Below the pieces are notes generated by a model that had not been told where the DNA came from, made no database searches, and worked only from the letters and a program-made list of their open reading frames with translations. Below are positions 1 to 7,096 of a stretch of DNA of 16,361 bases, one piece after another (the first letter of the stretch is position 1; each line of letters starts with the position of its first letter). Position numbers and translations under genes: made by a program. This DNA is from Chloroflexota bacterium (GTDB taxonomy: Bacteria; Chloroflexota; Anaerolineae; Anaerolineales; UBA11858). The stretch lies in contig DAOUWT010000026.1 in assembly GCA_030666985.1 (NCBI GenBank), forward strand, positions 1-16,361, in the 5' to 3' direction.

Positions 1-82
1 CGTGAAACGTGAAGACGTGAAACGTGAAGACGTGAAACGTGATCTCACTCCTCACTCCTCACTCCTCACTCCTCACTCCTCA
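1..82. repeat. Two adjoining heptamer-type tandem repeats
   Basis: The 15-mer CGTGAAACGTGAAGA occurs at 1-15 and 16-30, with a partial third copy at 31-42. It is itself built from CGTGAAA/CGTGAAG heptamers. From 44 the heptamer CTCACTC is repeated five times in phase (44-50, 51-57, 58-64, 65-71, 72-78) with a partial sixth copy. No spacer-like unique sequence separates the units, so this is a short tandem repeat and not a CRISPR array. The array may continue upstream of the window. It lies just before the penicillin-binding protein gene; any regulatory role is unknown. Confidence 0.9.
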
Positions 83-105
83 AATAACTTACTGGTAGAA
101 AAAAT

Positions 106-2325
106 ATGAAAACTCGCTTTGTGTTTAGCTTAATTTTATTAATTGTATTGGCCGGATGCAGCACTGTTACGCCAGAAGTCGAGCCAACCCCTGCTGTTGA
201 AACCGCTACCCCCGGCCTCCCCACCCCCGTCGTGGAAACCACCAGCACCCCCTCGGTGGAAGCGGCGGTAAGCGCTTACCTGGATGCTTGGGCGGCAGAA
301 GATTACCCGGCCATGTATGCTATGCTAGACGAAGCCAGCCAGGCCGGGATCAGCGAAACTGAATTCGCCGATTTTCACCGGGAGATAGCCAACGAATTGG
401 CCTTGGAAAGCCTGGAGTATGAAATTCTCTCCGCGATGACAAATCCCCAATCCGCTCAGGTCGCTTACAAAATTAGCTATAATAGCGTATTGATAGATGT
501 GCTCCAGCGAGACATCGTCATGCCGTTGACGCTAATAGATGGGAGTTGGCGCATCGCTTGGGCAAAAACCATGATCTTGCCAGAGCTGGAAGGGGAAAAT
601 TATCTTTGGTTGCAGCGTCATGTGCCGGCCCGTGCCAATATCTATGACCGCTCGGGGAATGTCATTGTGGCCTATGCTGAAGCCATTTCCCTGGGCCTAA
701 CGCCTCCTATAGTTGGCTCTGGTCAAGAGAATAGTTTACTCAATGAGTTGTCCTTGGCTTTGGGGATGCCGCCTGAAAACATAGCCTCTATGTACACCAA
801 CTATACAGCGGATGGTTCCTGGTATATTCCCCTGGGGGCCGTCTCCCGCGACACAATAGAACCTCGCCTGGGGGTTTTGGATTCGTATACTAATAATGGA
901 CTCTTCCTTCGCACCTTCGATGGCCGATATTATTTTGGCGGAGGTGTAGCTCCTCAGGCGATTGGTTTTGTGCGCTTCATTTACGAAAACGAACAAGACC
1001 AATACTTGCGCCTGGGATACGCCCGTGACGAAAAAGTTGGTAATCAGGGCGTGGAAAAATGGGGCGAAGCATATTTATCTGGCACGAGGGGAGGAACATT
1101 GCTCGTGTTGGATGAGAACAACGATGTCGTTACCCAATTAGCGAGCCAGGAGTCAAAACCCGGACAGGAAATTTTCACAACATTAGACAAAGAATTCCAA
1201 CTGGATGTCCAGGCAGCCATGAGCGGGTACTATGGGGCAATTGTCGTCCTAGAGGTGGATACAGGCCGTATCCTGGCAATGGCTTCCAACCCTTCTTTTG
1301 ATCCCAATGCCTTCAACCCCGCCAACTATAATTCCAGTCAGCAATTACAGGAGTTATATAATAACCAACAATCTCCTCTAATGAATCGGGCCACCCAAGG
1401 TTTATATCCCCTAGGCTCTGTCTTCAAGATCATCACCATTGCCGCCGCCTTGGAGAGTGGAACCTATCTCCCGGAGGACACCTATTATTGTGATTACCAC
1501 TTCACAGAATTACACGGCAAGGAACTTCATGACTGGACTTGGGATCACTTTCAGGAAGATGATAAAACCCCTCCCAGCGGCCTCTTGACCCTCTCCGAAG
1601 GCCTGATGCGCTCCTGCAATCCCTGGTTTTGGCACATCGGCCTGGATTTATACCGGCAGGGCATGACAGACGCTATCGCTGAAATGGCCCGGGGCTTTGG
1701 GCTGGGTAGCGCGGTCAATGTTGAAGCCCTGGAAGAAGAGGAAGGGAATATCCCTGTTCCTCAAAGTGAGGTGGATGCCACCAATCTTGCCATTGGGCAG
1801 GGTGATACCCAGGTGACGCCCTTACAAGTGGCACGCTTTGTCGCCGCCTTGGGGAATGGAGGCACCTTGTACCGCCCTCAGATCATCGAGAGCATCCTCA
1901 CCCTGGGCGGAGAGGAAATATACTCCTTCGAAAAAGACCCCGTTGGCGAATTGCCCATTAGTACTCTTACCCTGAACACCATCACCAACGCTATGGTTCA
2001 GGTCGTCGAAAATCCCCGGGGAACAGCAGCGCACCGCTTCCGTGGCTTCCAACTCCCTATAGCCGGGAAAACGGGGACCGCTGAATCTGGCACTTGGCTG
2101 CCGCATTCTTGGTTTGTAGGCTATACTTCTGTGGACAATGAGCATAGACCGGATATTGCCGTGGTGGTCATCGCTGAAAACGCTGGCGAAGGCTCCGATA
2201 TAGCAGCTCCCATCTTCCGCCGGGTAGTTGAATTATATTTTGATCAATACCCCAGGCTTTACCCCTGGGAAGCTGAAATCGGTGTCTGGGCCACGCCTGA
2301 ACCAGAGGATGATTCAGATCAATGA
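106..2325 (+). CDS. Lipoprotein class B penicillin-binding protein (MecA-like transpeptidase)
   Basis: This is a peptidoglycan DD-transpeptidase that would cross-link stem peptides on the outer face of the cytoplasmic membrane. The 739-residue protein starts with a lipoprotein signal peptide (lipobox LAGC, Cys18) and a Thr/Pro-rich linker to about residue 50. An NTF2-like region resembling MecA_N follows (about 52-155), then a PBP dimerisation region (about 170-345) and the transpeptidase domain (about 370-715). The active-site motifs are intact: S438-V-F-K441, S503-C-N505 and K655-T-G657. A lipid anchor instead of the usual N-terminal transmembrane helix is notable. The NTF2-like plus dimerisation plus transpeptidase architecture is that of the PBP2a/PBP3 group, whose members can have low beta-lactam affinity; resistance cannot be read from sequence alone. 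The ATG at 106 is kept because it begins the signal peptide, although only a weak ribosome site (GGTAG) precedes it. Confidence 0.93.
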   Translation: MKTRFVFSLILLIVLAGCSTVTPEVEPTPAVETATPGLPTPVVETTSTPSVEAAVSAYLDAWAAEDYPAMYAMLDEASQAGISETEFADFHREIANELALESLEYEILSAMTNPQSAQVAYKISYNSVLIDVLQRDIVMPLTLIDGSWRIAWAKTMILPELEGENYLWLQRHVPARANIYDRSGNVIVAYAEAISLGLTPPIVGSGQENSLLNELSLALGMPPENIASMYTNYTADGSWYIPLGAVSRDTIEPRLGVLDSYTNNGLFLRTFDGRYYFGGGVAPQAIGFVRFIYENEQDQYLRLGYARDEKVGNQGVEKWGEAYLSGTRGGTLLVLDENNDVVTQLASQESKPGQEIFTTLDKEFQLDVQAAMSGYYGAIVVLEVDTGRILAMASNPSFDPNAFNPANYNSSQQLQELYNNQQSPLMNRATQGLYPLGSVFKIITIAAALESGTYLPEDTYYCDYHFTELHGKELHDWTWDHFQEDDKTPPSGLLTLSEGLMRSCNPWFWHIGLDLYRQGMTDAIAEMARGFGLGSAVNVEALEEEEGNIPVPQSEVDATNLAIGQGDTQVTPLQVARFVAALGNGGTLYRPQIIESILTLGGEEIYSFEKDPVGELPISTLTLNTITNAMVQVVENPRGTAAHRFRGFQLPIAGKTGTAESGTWLPHSWFVGYTSVDNEHRPDIAVVVIAENAGEGSDIAAPIFRRVVELYFDQYPRLYPWEAEIGVWATPEPEDDSDQ

Positions 2326-2405
2326 AGGTGCCTATTCACTCTCTGGTGGATATTGGCAGGAGCGCAAAGGGCTGGGGATAGGGCAAAACCTCGCCCCGGC
2401 GGAGT

Positions 2406-2461
2406 GCCAACCCCCATGGTTTTTCCCCGCTTGGGCGTGGGTGCCACGCTTGGGGGTTGGC
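2406..2461. repeat. Nested inverted repeat in the spacer after the PBP gene
   Basis: GCCAACCCCC at 2406-2415 is perfectly complementary to GGGGGTTGGC at 2452-2461. Inside this lies a second perfect hairpin, GCGTGG (2435-2440) and CCACGC (2444-2449) with a 3-nt loop. No T-run follows, so it does not look like a standard intrinsic terminator. It occupies most of the 216-bp spacer between the PBP gene and rsgA together with the C-rich repeat downstream. It could be a mobile palindromic element or an mRNA structure. Confidence 0.7.
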
Positions 2462-2482
2462 CTCACGCCCACCCCCCCGTCC

Positions 2483-2511
2483 CCCCCAAAAAATCCACGG
2501 GAACTGAATAA
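2483..2511. repeat. Dispersed repeat, copy A (C-run/A-run/TCCAC...CTGAATAA)
   Basis: Five C, six A, then TCCACGGGAACTGAATAA. A second copy at 5869-5896 differs by one A in the A-run and three substitutions in the last 18 bases. Both copies lie in C-rich spacers, about 25-30 nt before the first possible start codon of the next reading frame. The upstream flank here contains runs of seven, seven and three C (2468-2487), so the minus strand is very G-rich. Confidence 0.65.
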
Positions 2512-2541
2512 AAGATTCGCGGAAAAAAGGAGATAACAAAT

Positions 2542-3471
2542 GTGACTGAAAACATGCAGAGAGGAAGGATCATCCGTGCCCAATCGGGTTTCTTTATCGT
2601 AAAAACAGAGGCTGGAGAACTCTCTTGTAAACTGCGAGGACGCCTAAAACAAGGCCCCAAAACGGGAGATATTGTCGCCCTGGGGGACTGGGTGAAAGTC
2701 TCCCAACAAGACAAGGAAAAGGGGATGATCGAAGAAATCGAGCCGCGCCGAAACATGATCTACCGCATGGACCCCCGCCCCCAGGGAGAATACCGCCAAA
2801 TCATCATCGCCAACCCCGACCAGGCCGTATACGTATATTCTTGCGCTCAACCTGAACCGCGCTTGCGCATGTTGGATCGTCTATTGGTGGTCGCCGAAAA
2901 AGAAAAAACGCCAGCGGTCATAGTAGCCAATAAAATTGATCTCACCGGCATAGAGGGCGCTCGAAAATTCTTTGGGCGCTACGAGAAAATCGGTTATCCC
3001 GTTATTTATACCTCGGTGGAAAATGACCAAGGCATAGACGAATTAGAAGAAATCCTGGTGGGGAAGGTGTCGCTCCTGGCCGGCCCCTCGGGAGCCGGAA
3101 AATCTAGCCTGCTTAATGCTGTCCAACCCGGGCTGGGCTTGGCCGTTCGGGGAGTGAGCCAGGCCACCAAAAAGGGAAGACACACTACTGTATTTCGACA
3201 ATTATTCCCGCTCGAGAAAGGCGGCTACATGGCCGACACCCCAGGCCTGAAAGCCCTCGATCTCTGGGACACCACGCCCGAAGAGGTAGACGGTTATTTC
3301 CCGGAAATTCGGGATGCGCTGGTTTATTGTCGCTTTAGCGATTGCGCTCACAGAGACGAGCCAGGCTGTGCGGTGAAAGAAGCCATCGAAAAAGGGGAGA
3401 TTCACCCTGAGCGTTACCAATCTTACTTGCGTATGCGGAAGGTGGAGGAAGAGAAAATACCGTGGTTTTAA
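2542..3471 (+). CDS. rsgA: Small ribosomal subunit biogenesis GTPase RsgA
   Basis: RsgA is a circularly permuted GTPase that binds the 30S subunit late in assembly and checks the decoding centre. The 309-residue protein shows the expected order: an N-terminal OB-fold (about 5-75), then G4 (N130-K-I-D133) ahead of the P-loop (G181-PSGAGK-S188), then G3 (D232-T-P-G235). A C-terminal zinc site follows with C263, C268, H270 and C276 (C-x4-C-x-H-x5-C). This permuted motif order is diagnostic. The start is GTG at 2542, preceded by AAGGAGAT at a good distance; an ATG two bases earlier is in a frame that stops at once. The stop overlaps the next gene by 10 nt, suggesting co-translation. Confidence 0.97.
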   Translation: MTENMQRGRIIRAQSGFFIVKTEAGELSCKLRGRLKQGPKTGDIVALGDWVKVSQQDKEKGMIEEIEPRRNMIYRMDPRPQGEYRQIIIANPDQAVYVYSCAQPEPRLRMLDRLLVVAEKEKTPAVIVANKIDLTGIEGARKFFGRYEKIGYPVIYTSVENDQGIDELEEILVGKVSLLAGPSGAGKSSLLNAVQPGLGLAVRGVSQATKKGRHTTVFRQLFPLEKGGYMADTPGLKALDLWDTTPEEVDGYFPEIRDALVYCRFSDCAHRDEPGCAVKEAIEKGEIHPERYQSYLRMRKVEEEKIPWF

Positions 3472-5369
3472 AAAGAACCCTTTCCCTCTTCATTCTCGTT
3501 CTGACTCTATCCTCCTGCGCCGTAGAGCCTCAACCGCAACTGACCCTGCCCCCGCTTGAGGAAAAAACTCAAATCTCCACCCCTGCTCCCACTCCCACAT
3601 TAGAACCCCCTGTTAACATGCTCTCCATTTGCGTTGGAGCAGAACCCTCCTCGCTTTTCTTGTACGGGGACATTTCTCCCTCGGCACGAGCCATTCGCCA
3701 GGCCATTTACGATGGCCCCGTAGATGACCTGAATTACACCGCAACCCCCGTTATCCTCACCCAAACGCCCTCCCAAGCCAACGGAGCGGTCATCCTCCTC
3801 CCCGTAGAAGTGCAGCCCGGAACGGAGATCGTTGACCACAGCGGGAACCTCACCTACCTGACACCTGGGACAGAATATCGCCCGGCGGGATGTTTTTCGG
3901 CGGAGTGCGTCCAAACCTATCCCGGCGATGGCCCGGTGACAGTTGATCAGGTAGTGGTGCGCTTCGAACTCGTAGAGAATCTGCGCTGGTCAGACGGCAT
4001 CCCGCTCACAGCGGCCGATTCCGTCTACTCGTACCAGGTGGCAAACAGCACATTTACTCAATTCCTCCCCGACAAATTACGCTTTACGCAGGCCTATTGG
4101 GCCCTAGATGAACGGCAGATAGAATGGCGCGGCATCCCGGGTTATCAGGGAATTTCGGCTTATACAGATTATTTATTCACGCCGCTGCCTCAACACGCTT
4201 GGGAGCAGCTCACGCTCCAGGAACTGCTCACCACCGCCACTTCCACGCAAAAACCGCTGGGATGGGGGCCTTATGTCCTGGATGAATGGGCGGCCGGGGA
4301 TCACATCTCCCTCCGCGCAAATCCCCACTATTTTAAAGCCACAAACGATTACCCCTATTTTGACCACATCAGCTTTCGTTTTGTGGATGGGGCAGAGGAA
4401 GCCTTGGCCGCTTTCCTGGGGGGGGAGTGTGACGTGGTGGGGAACGTGGACGGCTTGCTCAGCGAATTGGACACCTTGCAAGGCTTGGAGGCTGCTGGGG
4501 AGCTGCGCGTCATCTTCCAGGAGGGGAGGGCCTGGGAGCAGGCTGCTTTTGGCATTTCCTCCCTTGATCCCCAGGCTGGCAATTTCTTCCAGGAGCAGAA
4601 AACGCGCCAGGCCATAGCCAAGTGCGTGGATCGCGAGGCCCTGGTGGCAGCCGTGGACGGGGCCGGGCGGGTGGCAAATTCTTACCTCCCCCAAACGCAT
4701 CCCCTGAACGACCTGGGGGAAGTTTACGCCTTTGCGCCGCAAGAAGCCGGGGATATGTTGGAGGAGGTCGGCTGGGTGGATCACGACCAGAACCCGGAGA
4801 CGCCCCGCCAGGCCGCTGGCGTGCCTGGGGTGGGGGATGGCACACCCTTGGCGTTTACCTATCATGTAGCGGGGAGCGAAGTGCCAGCGCCAGCGGCAAT
4901 CATCCGGGACAGCTTGGCGCAGTGCGGCGTGAGTGTGACGCTTGCATCCCAAAGCGCCGAGGAGTTGTTGGCCCCAGGCCCAGGAGGGAGCGTATTTGGC
5001 CGCCAATTCGAGATGGCGCAATTTGCCTGGAGTTTCAGCGGGGAGAGCTTGTGCAGGTTGTTCATGAGTTCAGAAATCCCGGGCCTCTATCCCGATTATC
5101 CCAAGGGGTGGGGGGGCGGCAACGCGCCAGGGTACAGCAATCCCGATTTTGACGCGGCCTGCAATTTTGCCACGACCTCCCTTCCCGATGCGGAAGCAAC
5201 CATCCAGGCCCATCAAGCTGCTCTGGAAATTTTCGTAGAAGACCTTCCTGTCCTTCCGCTCTATTTTCGGCGCGATGTCATGCTGGTGAGGCCAGAGGTG
5301 ATAGGCCCAGAAACAGGGGCATTCCCGCTTTTTTGGAACCTAGAAGAATATCGTCGCCCTTCGGAGTGA
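3462..5369 (+). CDS. Family 5 solute-binding lipoprotein (peptide ABC transporter type), orphan
   Basis: This is a predicted extracytoplasmic ligand-binding lipoprotein of the SBP_bac_5 family (DppA/OppA-like), 635 residues. The signal peptide ends in the lipobox LSSC (Cys19). A Thr/Pro-rich linker leads into the binding domain from about residue 50. The family hallmark W-S-D-G followed by P-L-T-A-A-D is at W176 onward, and the segments run in the normal family order from N to C terminus. The GTG start at 3462 lies inside the end of rsgA, with GGAGGA at 3444-3449 upstream, so translation is probably coupled. No permease or ATPase gene adjoins it. It either works with a transporter elsewhere, possibly the one at 7097-13229, or serves as a sensor. 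The ligand cannot be told from sequence. Confidence 0.9.
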   Translation: MVLKRTLSLFILVLTLSSCAVEPQPQLTLPPLEEKTQISTPAPTPTLEPPVNMLSICVGAEPSSLFLYGDISPSARAIRQAIYDGPVDDLNYTATPVILTQTPSQANGAVILLPVEVQPGTEIVDHSGNLTYLTPGTEYRPAGCFSAECVQTYPGDGPVTVDQVVVRFELVENLRWSDGIPLTAADSVYSYQVANSTFTQFLPDKLRFTQAYWALDERQIEWRGIPGYQGISAYTDYLFTPLPQHAWEQLTLQELLTTATSTQKPLGWGPYVLDEWAAGDHISLRANPHYFKATNDYPYFDHISFRFVDGAEEALAAFLGGECDVVGNVDGLLSELDTLQGLEAAGELRVIFQEGRAWEQAAFGISSLDPQAGNFFQEQKTRQAIAKCVDREALVAAVDGAGRVANSYLPQTHPLNDLGEVYAFAPQEAGDMLEEVGWVDHDQNPETPRQAAGVPGVGDGTPLAFTYHVAGSEVPAPAAIIRDSLAQCGVSVTLASQSAEELLAPGPGGSVFGRQFEMAQFAWSFSGESLCRLFMSSEIPGLYPDYPKGWGGGNAPGYSNPDFDAACNFATTSLPDAEATIQAHQAALEIFVEDLPVLPLYFRRDVMLVRPEVIGPETGAFPLFWNLEEYRRPSE

Positions 5370-5452
5370 GGTTTGATCTATAAATTTTCGTTGCCTTGCG
5401 AGTGTCGCCACAGCGTGGTTGGCGCTGCTCAAAGGGGAAGAAACTTTGTACC

Positions 5453-5562
5453 ATGTCATTGCGAACGCAGCGTAGCGGAGTGCGGCAATCTCCCCGAATA
5501 CTGTGCCCCTTTGCTACTCAGGGAGACTGCCGCGTCACAAAAGACGTTCCTCGCAGTGACAT
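5453..5562. repeat. Imperfect palindromic element (~110 bp)
   Basis: The ends ATGTCATTGCGA (5453-5464) and TCGCAGTGACAT (5551-5562) are inverted copies with one T/C difference, which is still a G-U pair in RNA. A second inverted pair lies inside: CGGCAATCTCCC (5483-5494) and GGGAGACTGCCG (5521-5532), again with one wobble difference. From memory, repeats with GTCATTGCGA-type ends and an internal CAATCTC arm are dispersed in many bacterial genomes; this looks like a MITE- or REP-like member. It has no coding capacity. Confidence 0.75.
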
Positions 5563-5736
5563 AAGTTTCTTGTGTAGTGTGTTGCATTTTGAAGAGAGTG
5601 TAAAGTGAGCGCTCATATTCTTGGGTGTATTTAGTCATTTTAGAGGCTAAAGTCAGGCAGGTTTTGGAAGCGTGTGATAAAATATTAGATGTCGAACCGT
5701 TTGGAGATTGGCGGTGGCGCAAGCGGCTGGGGGGTG
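5563..5736. other. Non-coding stretch, no gene recognised
   Basis: No convincing gene is visible in this part of the 595-bp gap between the binding-protein gene and the sigma factor gene. Short open frames on both strands run through it but have no ribosome site and continue into the flanking repeats. A degraded gene cannot be excluded. Confidence 0.5.
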
Positions 5737-5785
5737 GATTGCAGATTGCAGATTGCAGATTGCGGATTGGGGATTGCGGCTGGGG
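5737..5785. repeat. GATTGCA heptamer array
   Basis: Seven consecutive 7-bp units stay in phase: GATTGCA three times (5737-5757), then GATTGCG, GATTGGG, GATTGCG and GCTGGGG. The decay is gradual toward the 3' side. The unit length equals that of the arrays at 1-82 and 15234-15327, but the motif differs. Confidence 0.9.
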
Positions 5786-5797
5786 ATTGGTATCACG

Positions 5798-5857
5798 CCC
5801 CCGCAAGGCGACCTCCCCCCCACGAGGCGACTTCCCTCCCCCGCGAGGTGCACCCTC
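5798..5857. repeat. 20-bp direct repeat, three contiguous copies
   Basis: Three copies with an exact 20-bp period begin at 5798, 5818 and 5838. The first reads CCCCCGCAAGGCGACCTCCC. The second and third share the C-run, the GAGG core and the following pyrimidine block but differ at several positions. The array lies between the heptamer array and dispersed repeat copy B. Confidence 0.75.
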
Positions 5858-5868
5858 TCCCCGGCCCT

Positions 5869-5896
5869 CCCCCAAAAATCCACAGGGCCTGAATAA
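5869..5896. repeat. Dispersed repeat, copy B
   Basis: Five C, five A, then TCCACAGGGCCTGAATAA, matching copy A at 2483-2511 with a one-base gap and three substitutions. It lies 69 bp before the preferred start of the sigma factor gene, in the same orientation relative to the downstream gene as copy A. Confidence 0.65.
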
Positions 5897-5964
5897 TCAC
5901 TTTAATCAGGCAAAATCAATTGAACCAGATGGGGACTTCAGAAGTATTATGGAGAGATAGGAAA

Positions 5965-6552
5965 ATGGCCGTTCATAACGAGGATGACCTTCTCATTGCA
6001 CGTGTTCAAGATGGCAATATAGATGCTTTGGGCTTATTGTATCAACGGCACAGAACTCAGGTCTACCGAACTGCTTTGGCGATTACCCACGATGAAGGGC
6101 TGGCCGAAGATATTCTTCAGGAGACCTTTTTGCGTGTTTATAGGTACGCCGGCAGCTTTGACAAGACTCAGCCATTTGAGCCTTGGCTGTACCGGGTAAC
6201 GATAAATCTGACTTATAGTTGGATTAACCGTGCCAAGCGCATAATGAATCTCTTTCAGGGTGCGATCGAGTGGGTGGTTTCATCACCTCGACAGGATACT
6301 GAGACCGTAGCGGAGAGTCAGGAGCAGAGTAAAATTCTCCGGCGGGCGATTAAAAACCTGCCAGATTCGCAGCGGACGGTCATTATTTTGTACTACCTGG
6401 AGGAGTTGAGTGTGAGTGAGGTTGCTTACGCACTGGACATTGCAGAAGGGACGGTTAAGTCTCGCCTTTATTATGCACGTAAGAAGCTTAAAAAAGTCAT
6501 TATGGACCGTGGCTATGAGAGGTTATCTGAGGTGGTATATGAGGTCGCATAA
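5965..6552 (+). CDS. ECF-type RNA polymerase sigma factor
   Basis: This is an alternative sigma-70 family factor that would redirect RNA polymerase to a specific promoter set. With the start at 5965 it has 195 residues, normal for the ECF group. Region 2 spans about 22-90 and includes the D49-ILQETFLRVYR segment; a WLYRVTIN stretch follows. Region 4 spans about 130-185, with LPDSQR followed by a helix-turn-helix (SVSEVAYALDIAEGTVKSRL). No region 3 is present. The frame is open to a TTG at 5920 and has an ATG at 5929, but the ATG at 5965 is preferred because GGAGAG (5951-5956) lies 8 nt upstream. The gene overlaps the next small gene by 14 nt. ECF factors are usually held by a co-transcribed anti-sigma factor. 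Target genes are unknown; the peptide importer downstream is a positional candidate only. Confidence 0.93.
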   Translation: MAVHNEDDLLIARVQDGNIDALGLLYQRHRTQVYRTALAITHDEGLAEDILQETFLRVYRYAGSFDKTQPFEPWLYRVTINLTYSWINRAKRIMNLFQGAIEWVVSSPRQDTETVAESQEQSKILRRAIKNLPDSQRTVIILYYLEELSVSEVAYALDIAEGTVKSRLYYARKKLKKVIMDRGYERLSEVVYEVA

Positions 6553-6802
6553 GAACTTACCAGAGTTATCTTTAGATTCCTTGGATGTTCTTATCCGGTC
6601 TGCCTTACAGGAAGATGTATCCCCGTTCAAGGTGCCGTGTGCGTGGAGACAGATCAAGAAGCGGGTTTGGCGGTTGGAGAGAGAAAAGCAGACGGGGATA
6701 TACCAAGGCGTTAATTATGCGGAGGCAATCTTTCTCCATTCATCTGGGATAGATATGTCGTATTTCCTTATCACTAACTCGATTTTGCAGACAATCAGGT
6801 AA
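6539..6802 (+). CDS. Small protein coupled to the ECF sigma factor (possible anti-sigma or remnant)
   Basis: This is an 87-residue frame whose ATG lies within the last codons of the sigma factor gene (14-nt overlap), with GAGGTGG at 6529-6535 just before it. The N-terminal half is Leu- and charge-rich (LDSLDVLIRSALQ, then WRQIKKRVWRLEREK), resembling the short cytoplasmic regions encoded directly after ECF genes in related bacteria. The last 35 residues show no recognisable domain or membrane helix, and there is no zinc-binding H-x3-C-x2-C motif. The position suggests an anti-sigma or accessory regulator. The odd C-terminus could mean a truncated or frameshifted gene. The function is not established. 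Confidence 0.55.
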   Translation: MRSHKNLPELSLDSLDVLIRSALQEDVSPFKVPCAWRQIKKRVWRLEREKQTGIYQGVNYAEAIFLHSSGIDMSYFLITNSILQTIR

Positions 6803-6856
6803 CAAATGCCCTTTATTGTCTTTGATATTTCGTAATACAGGTTTTATAATTTCGTT

Positions 6857-6885
6857 TTGAAGTTTGCATCTTGTTATGGTAGAAT
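6857..6885 (+). promoter_or_regulatory. Sigma-70-type promoter upstream of the importer operon
   Basis: TTGAAG (6857-6862) and TAGAAT (6880-6885) are separated by exactly 17 bp, matching 4/6 and 5/6 of the housekeeping consensus. Transcription would begin near 6892 and give a leader of about 205 nt before the first ATPase gene. It is the best promoter match seen by eye in this gap. Confidence 0.55.
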
Positions 6886-6891
6886 ACTGGA

Positions 6892-7096
6892 CGGTGAGAG
6901 GGTAGGAGATTCCTCGTTGCTCAGTGAGGAGCGAGACCTGTACCAAGGCAGTACTAAAATCATATCTCATATAGAAGTATGATGGGCCAACGGAATGCCA
7001 GCTTGTGGGTATTGAAGAAATATTGTAATAGATATTTTCTAACAATCGATTAAGGAAGAGTATCTGACTCTTCTCAGCTTTGAGGAGGTAAAGAAA
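6892..7096 (+). promoter_or_regulatory. Structured 5' leader of the importer operon (unclassified)
   Basis: The leader holds three separate hairpins. CTCGTTGCTC/GAGGAGCGAG (6913-6922 with 6926-6935) pairs at 9 of 10 positions around a 3-nt loop. ATCATA/TATGAT (6959-6964 with 6978-6983) is perfect. GAAGAGT/ACTCTTC (7055-7061 with 7067-7073) is perfect with a 5-nt loop and ends nine bases before the ribosome site GAGGAGG (7082-7088). The last hairpin could affect translation of the first gene. I could not match the leader to any riboswitch, T-box or other known RNA class. The reverse strand has an open frame of 101 codons (6740-7045) with no clear ribosome site. Confidence 0.45.

Noticed and set aside
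1..82. CRISPR-like repetitive start of the window
   Set aside because: Units are 7-15 bp and contiguous, with no unique spacers and no cas genes nearby.
2228..2536. Plus-strand frame spanning the PBP gene end and the spacer
   Set aside because: Its second half is the C-rich repeat region, giving Pro-rich low-complexity sequence, and it overlaps the PBP gene out of frame.
4173..5021. Long open frame on the minus strand inside the orphan binding-protein gene (282 codons)
   Set aside because: It is antisense to a well-supported family 5 gene and its translation resembles no family; GC-rich codons explain the open frame.
5456..5875. 139-codon minus-strand frame in the repeat-rich gap
   Set aside because: It is composed of the palindromic element, the heptamer array and the 20-bp triplicate, so its length reflects repeats lacking stops.
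6892..7096. Match of the leader to known riboswitches or a T-box
   Set aside because: I looked for T-box, SAM, cobalamin, TPP, c-di-GMP, lysine and fluoride core motifs and found none; it is kept only as an unclassified structured leader.
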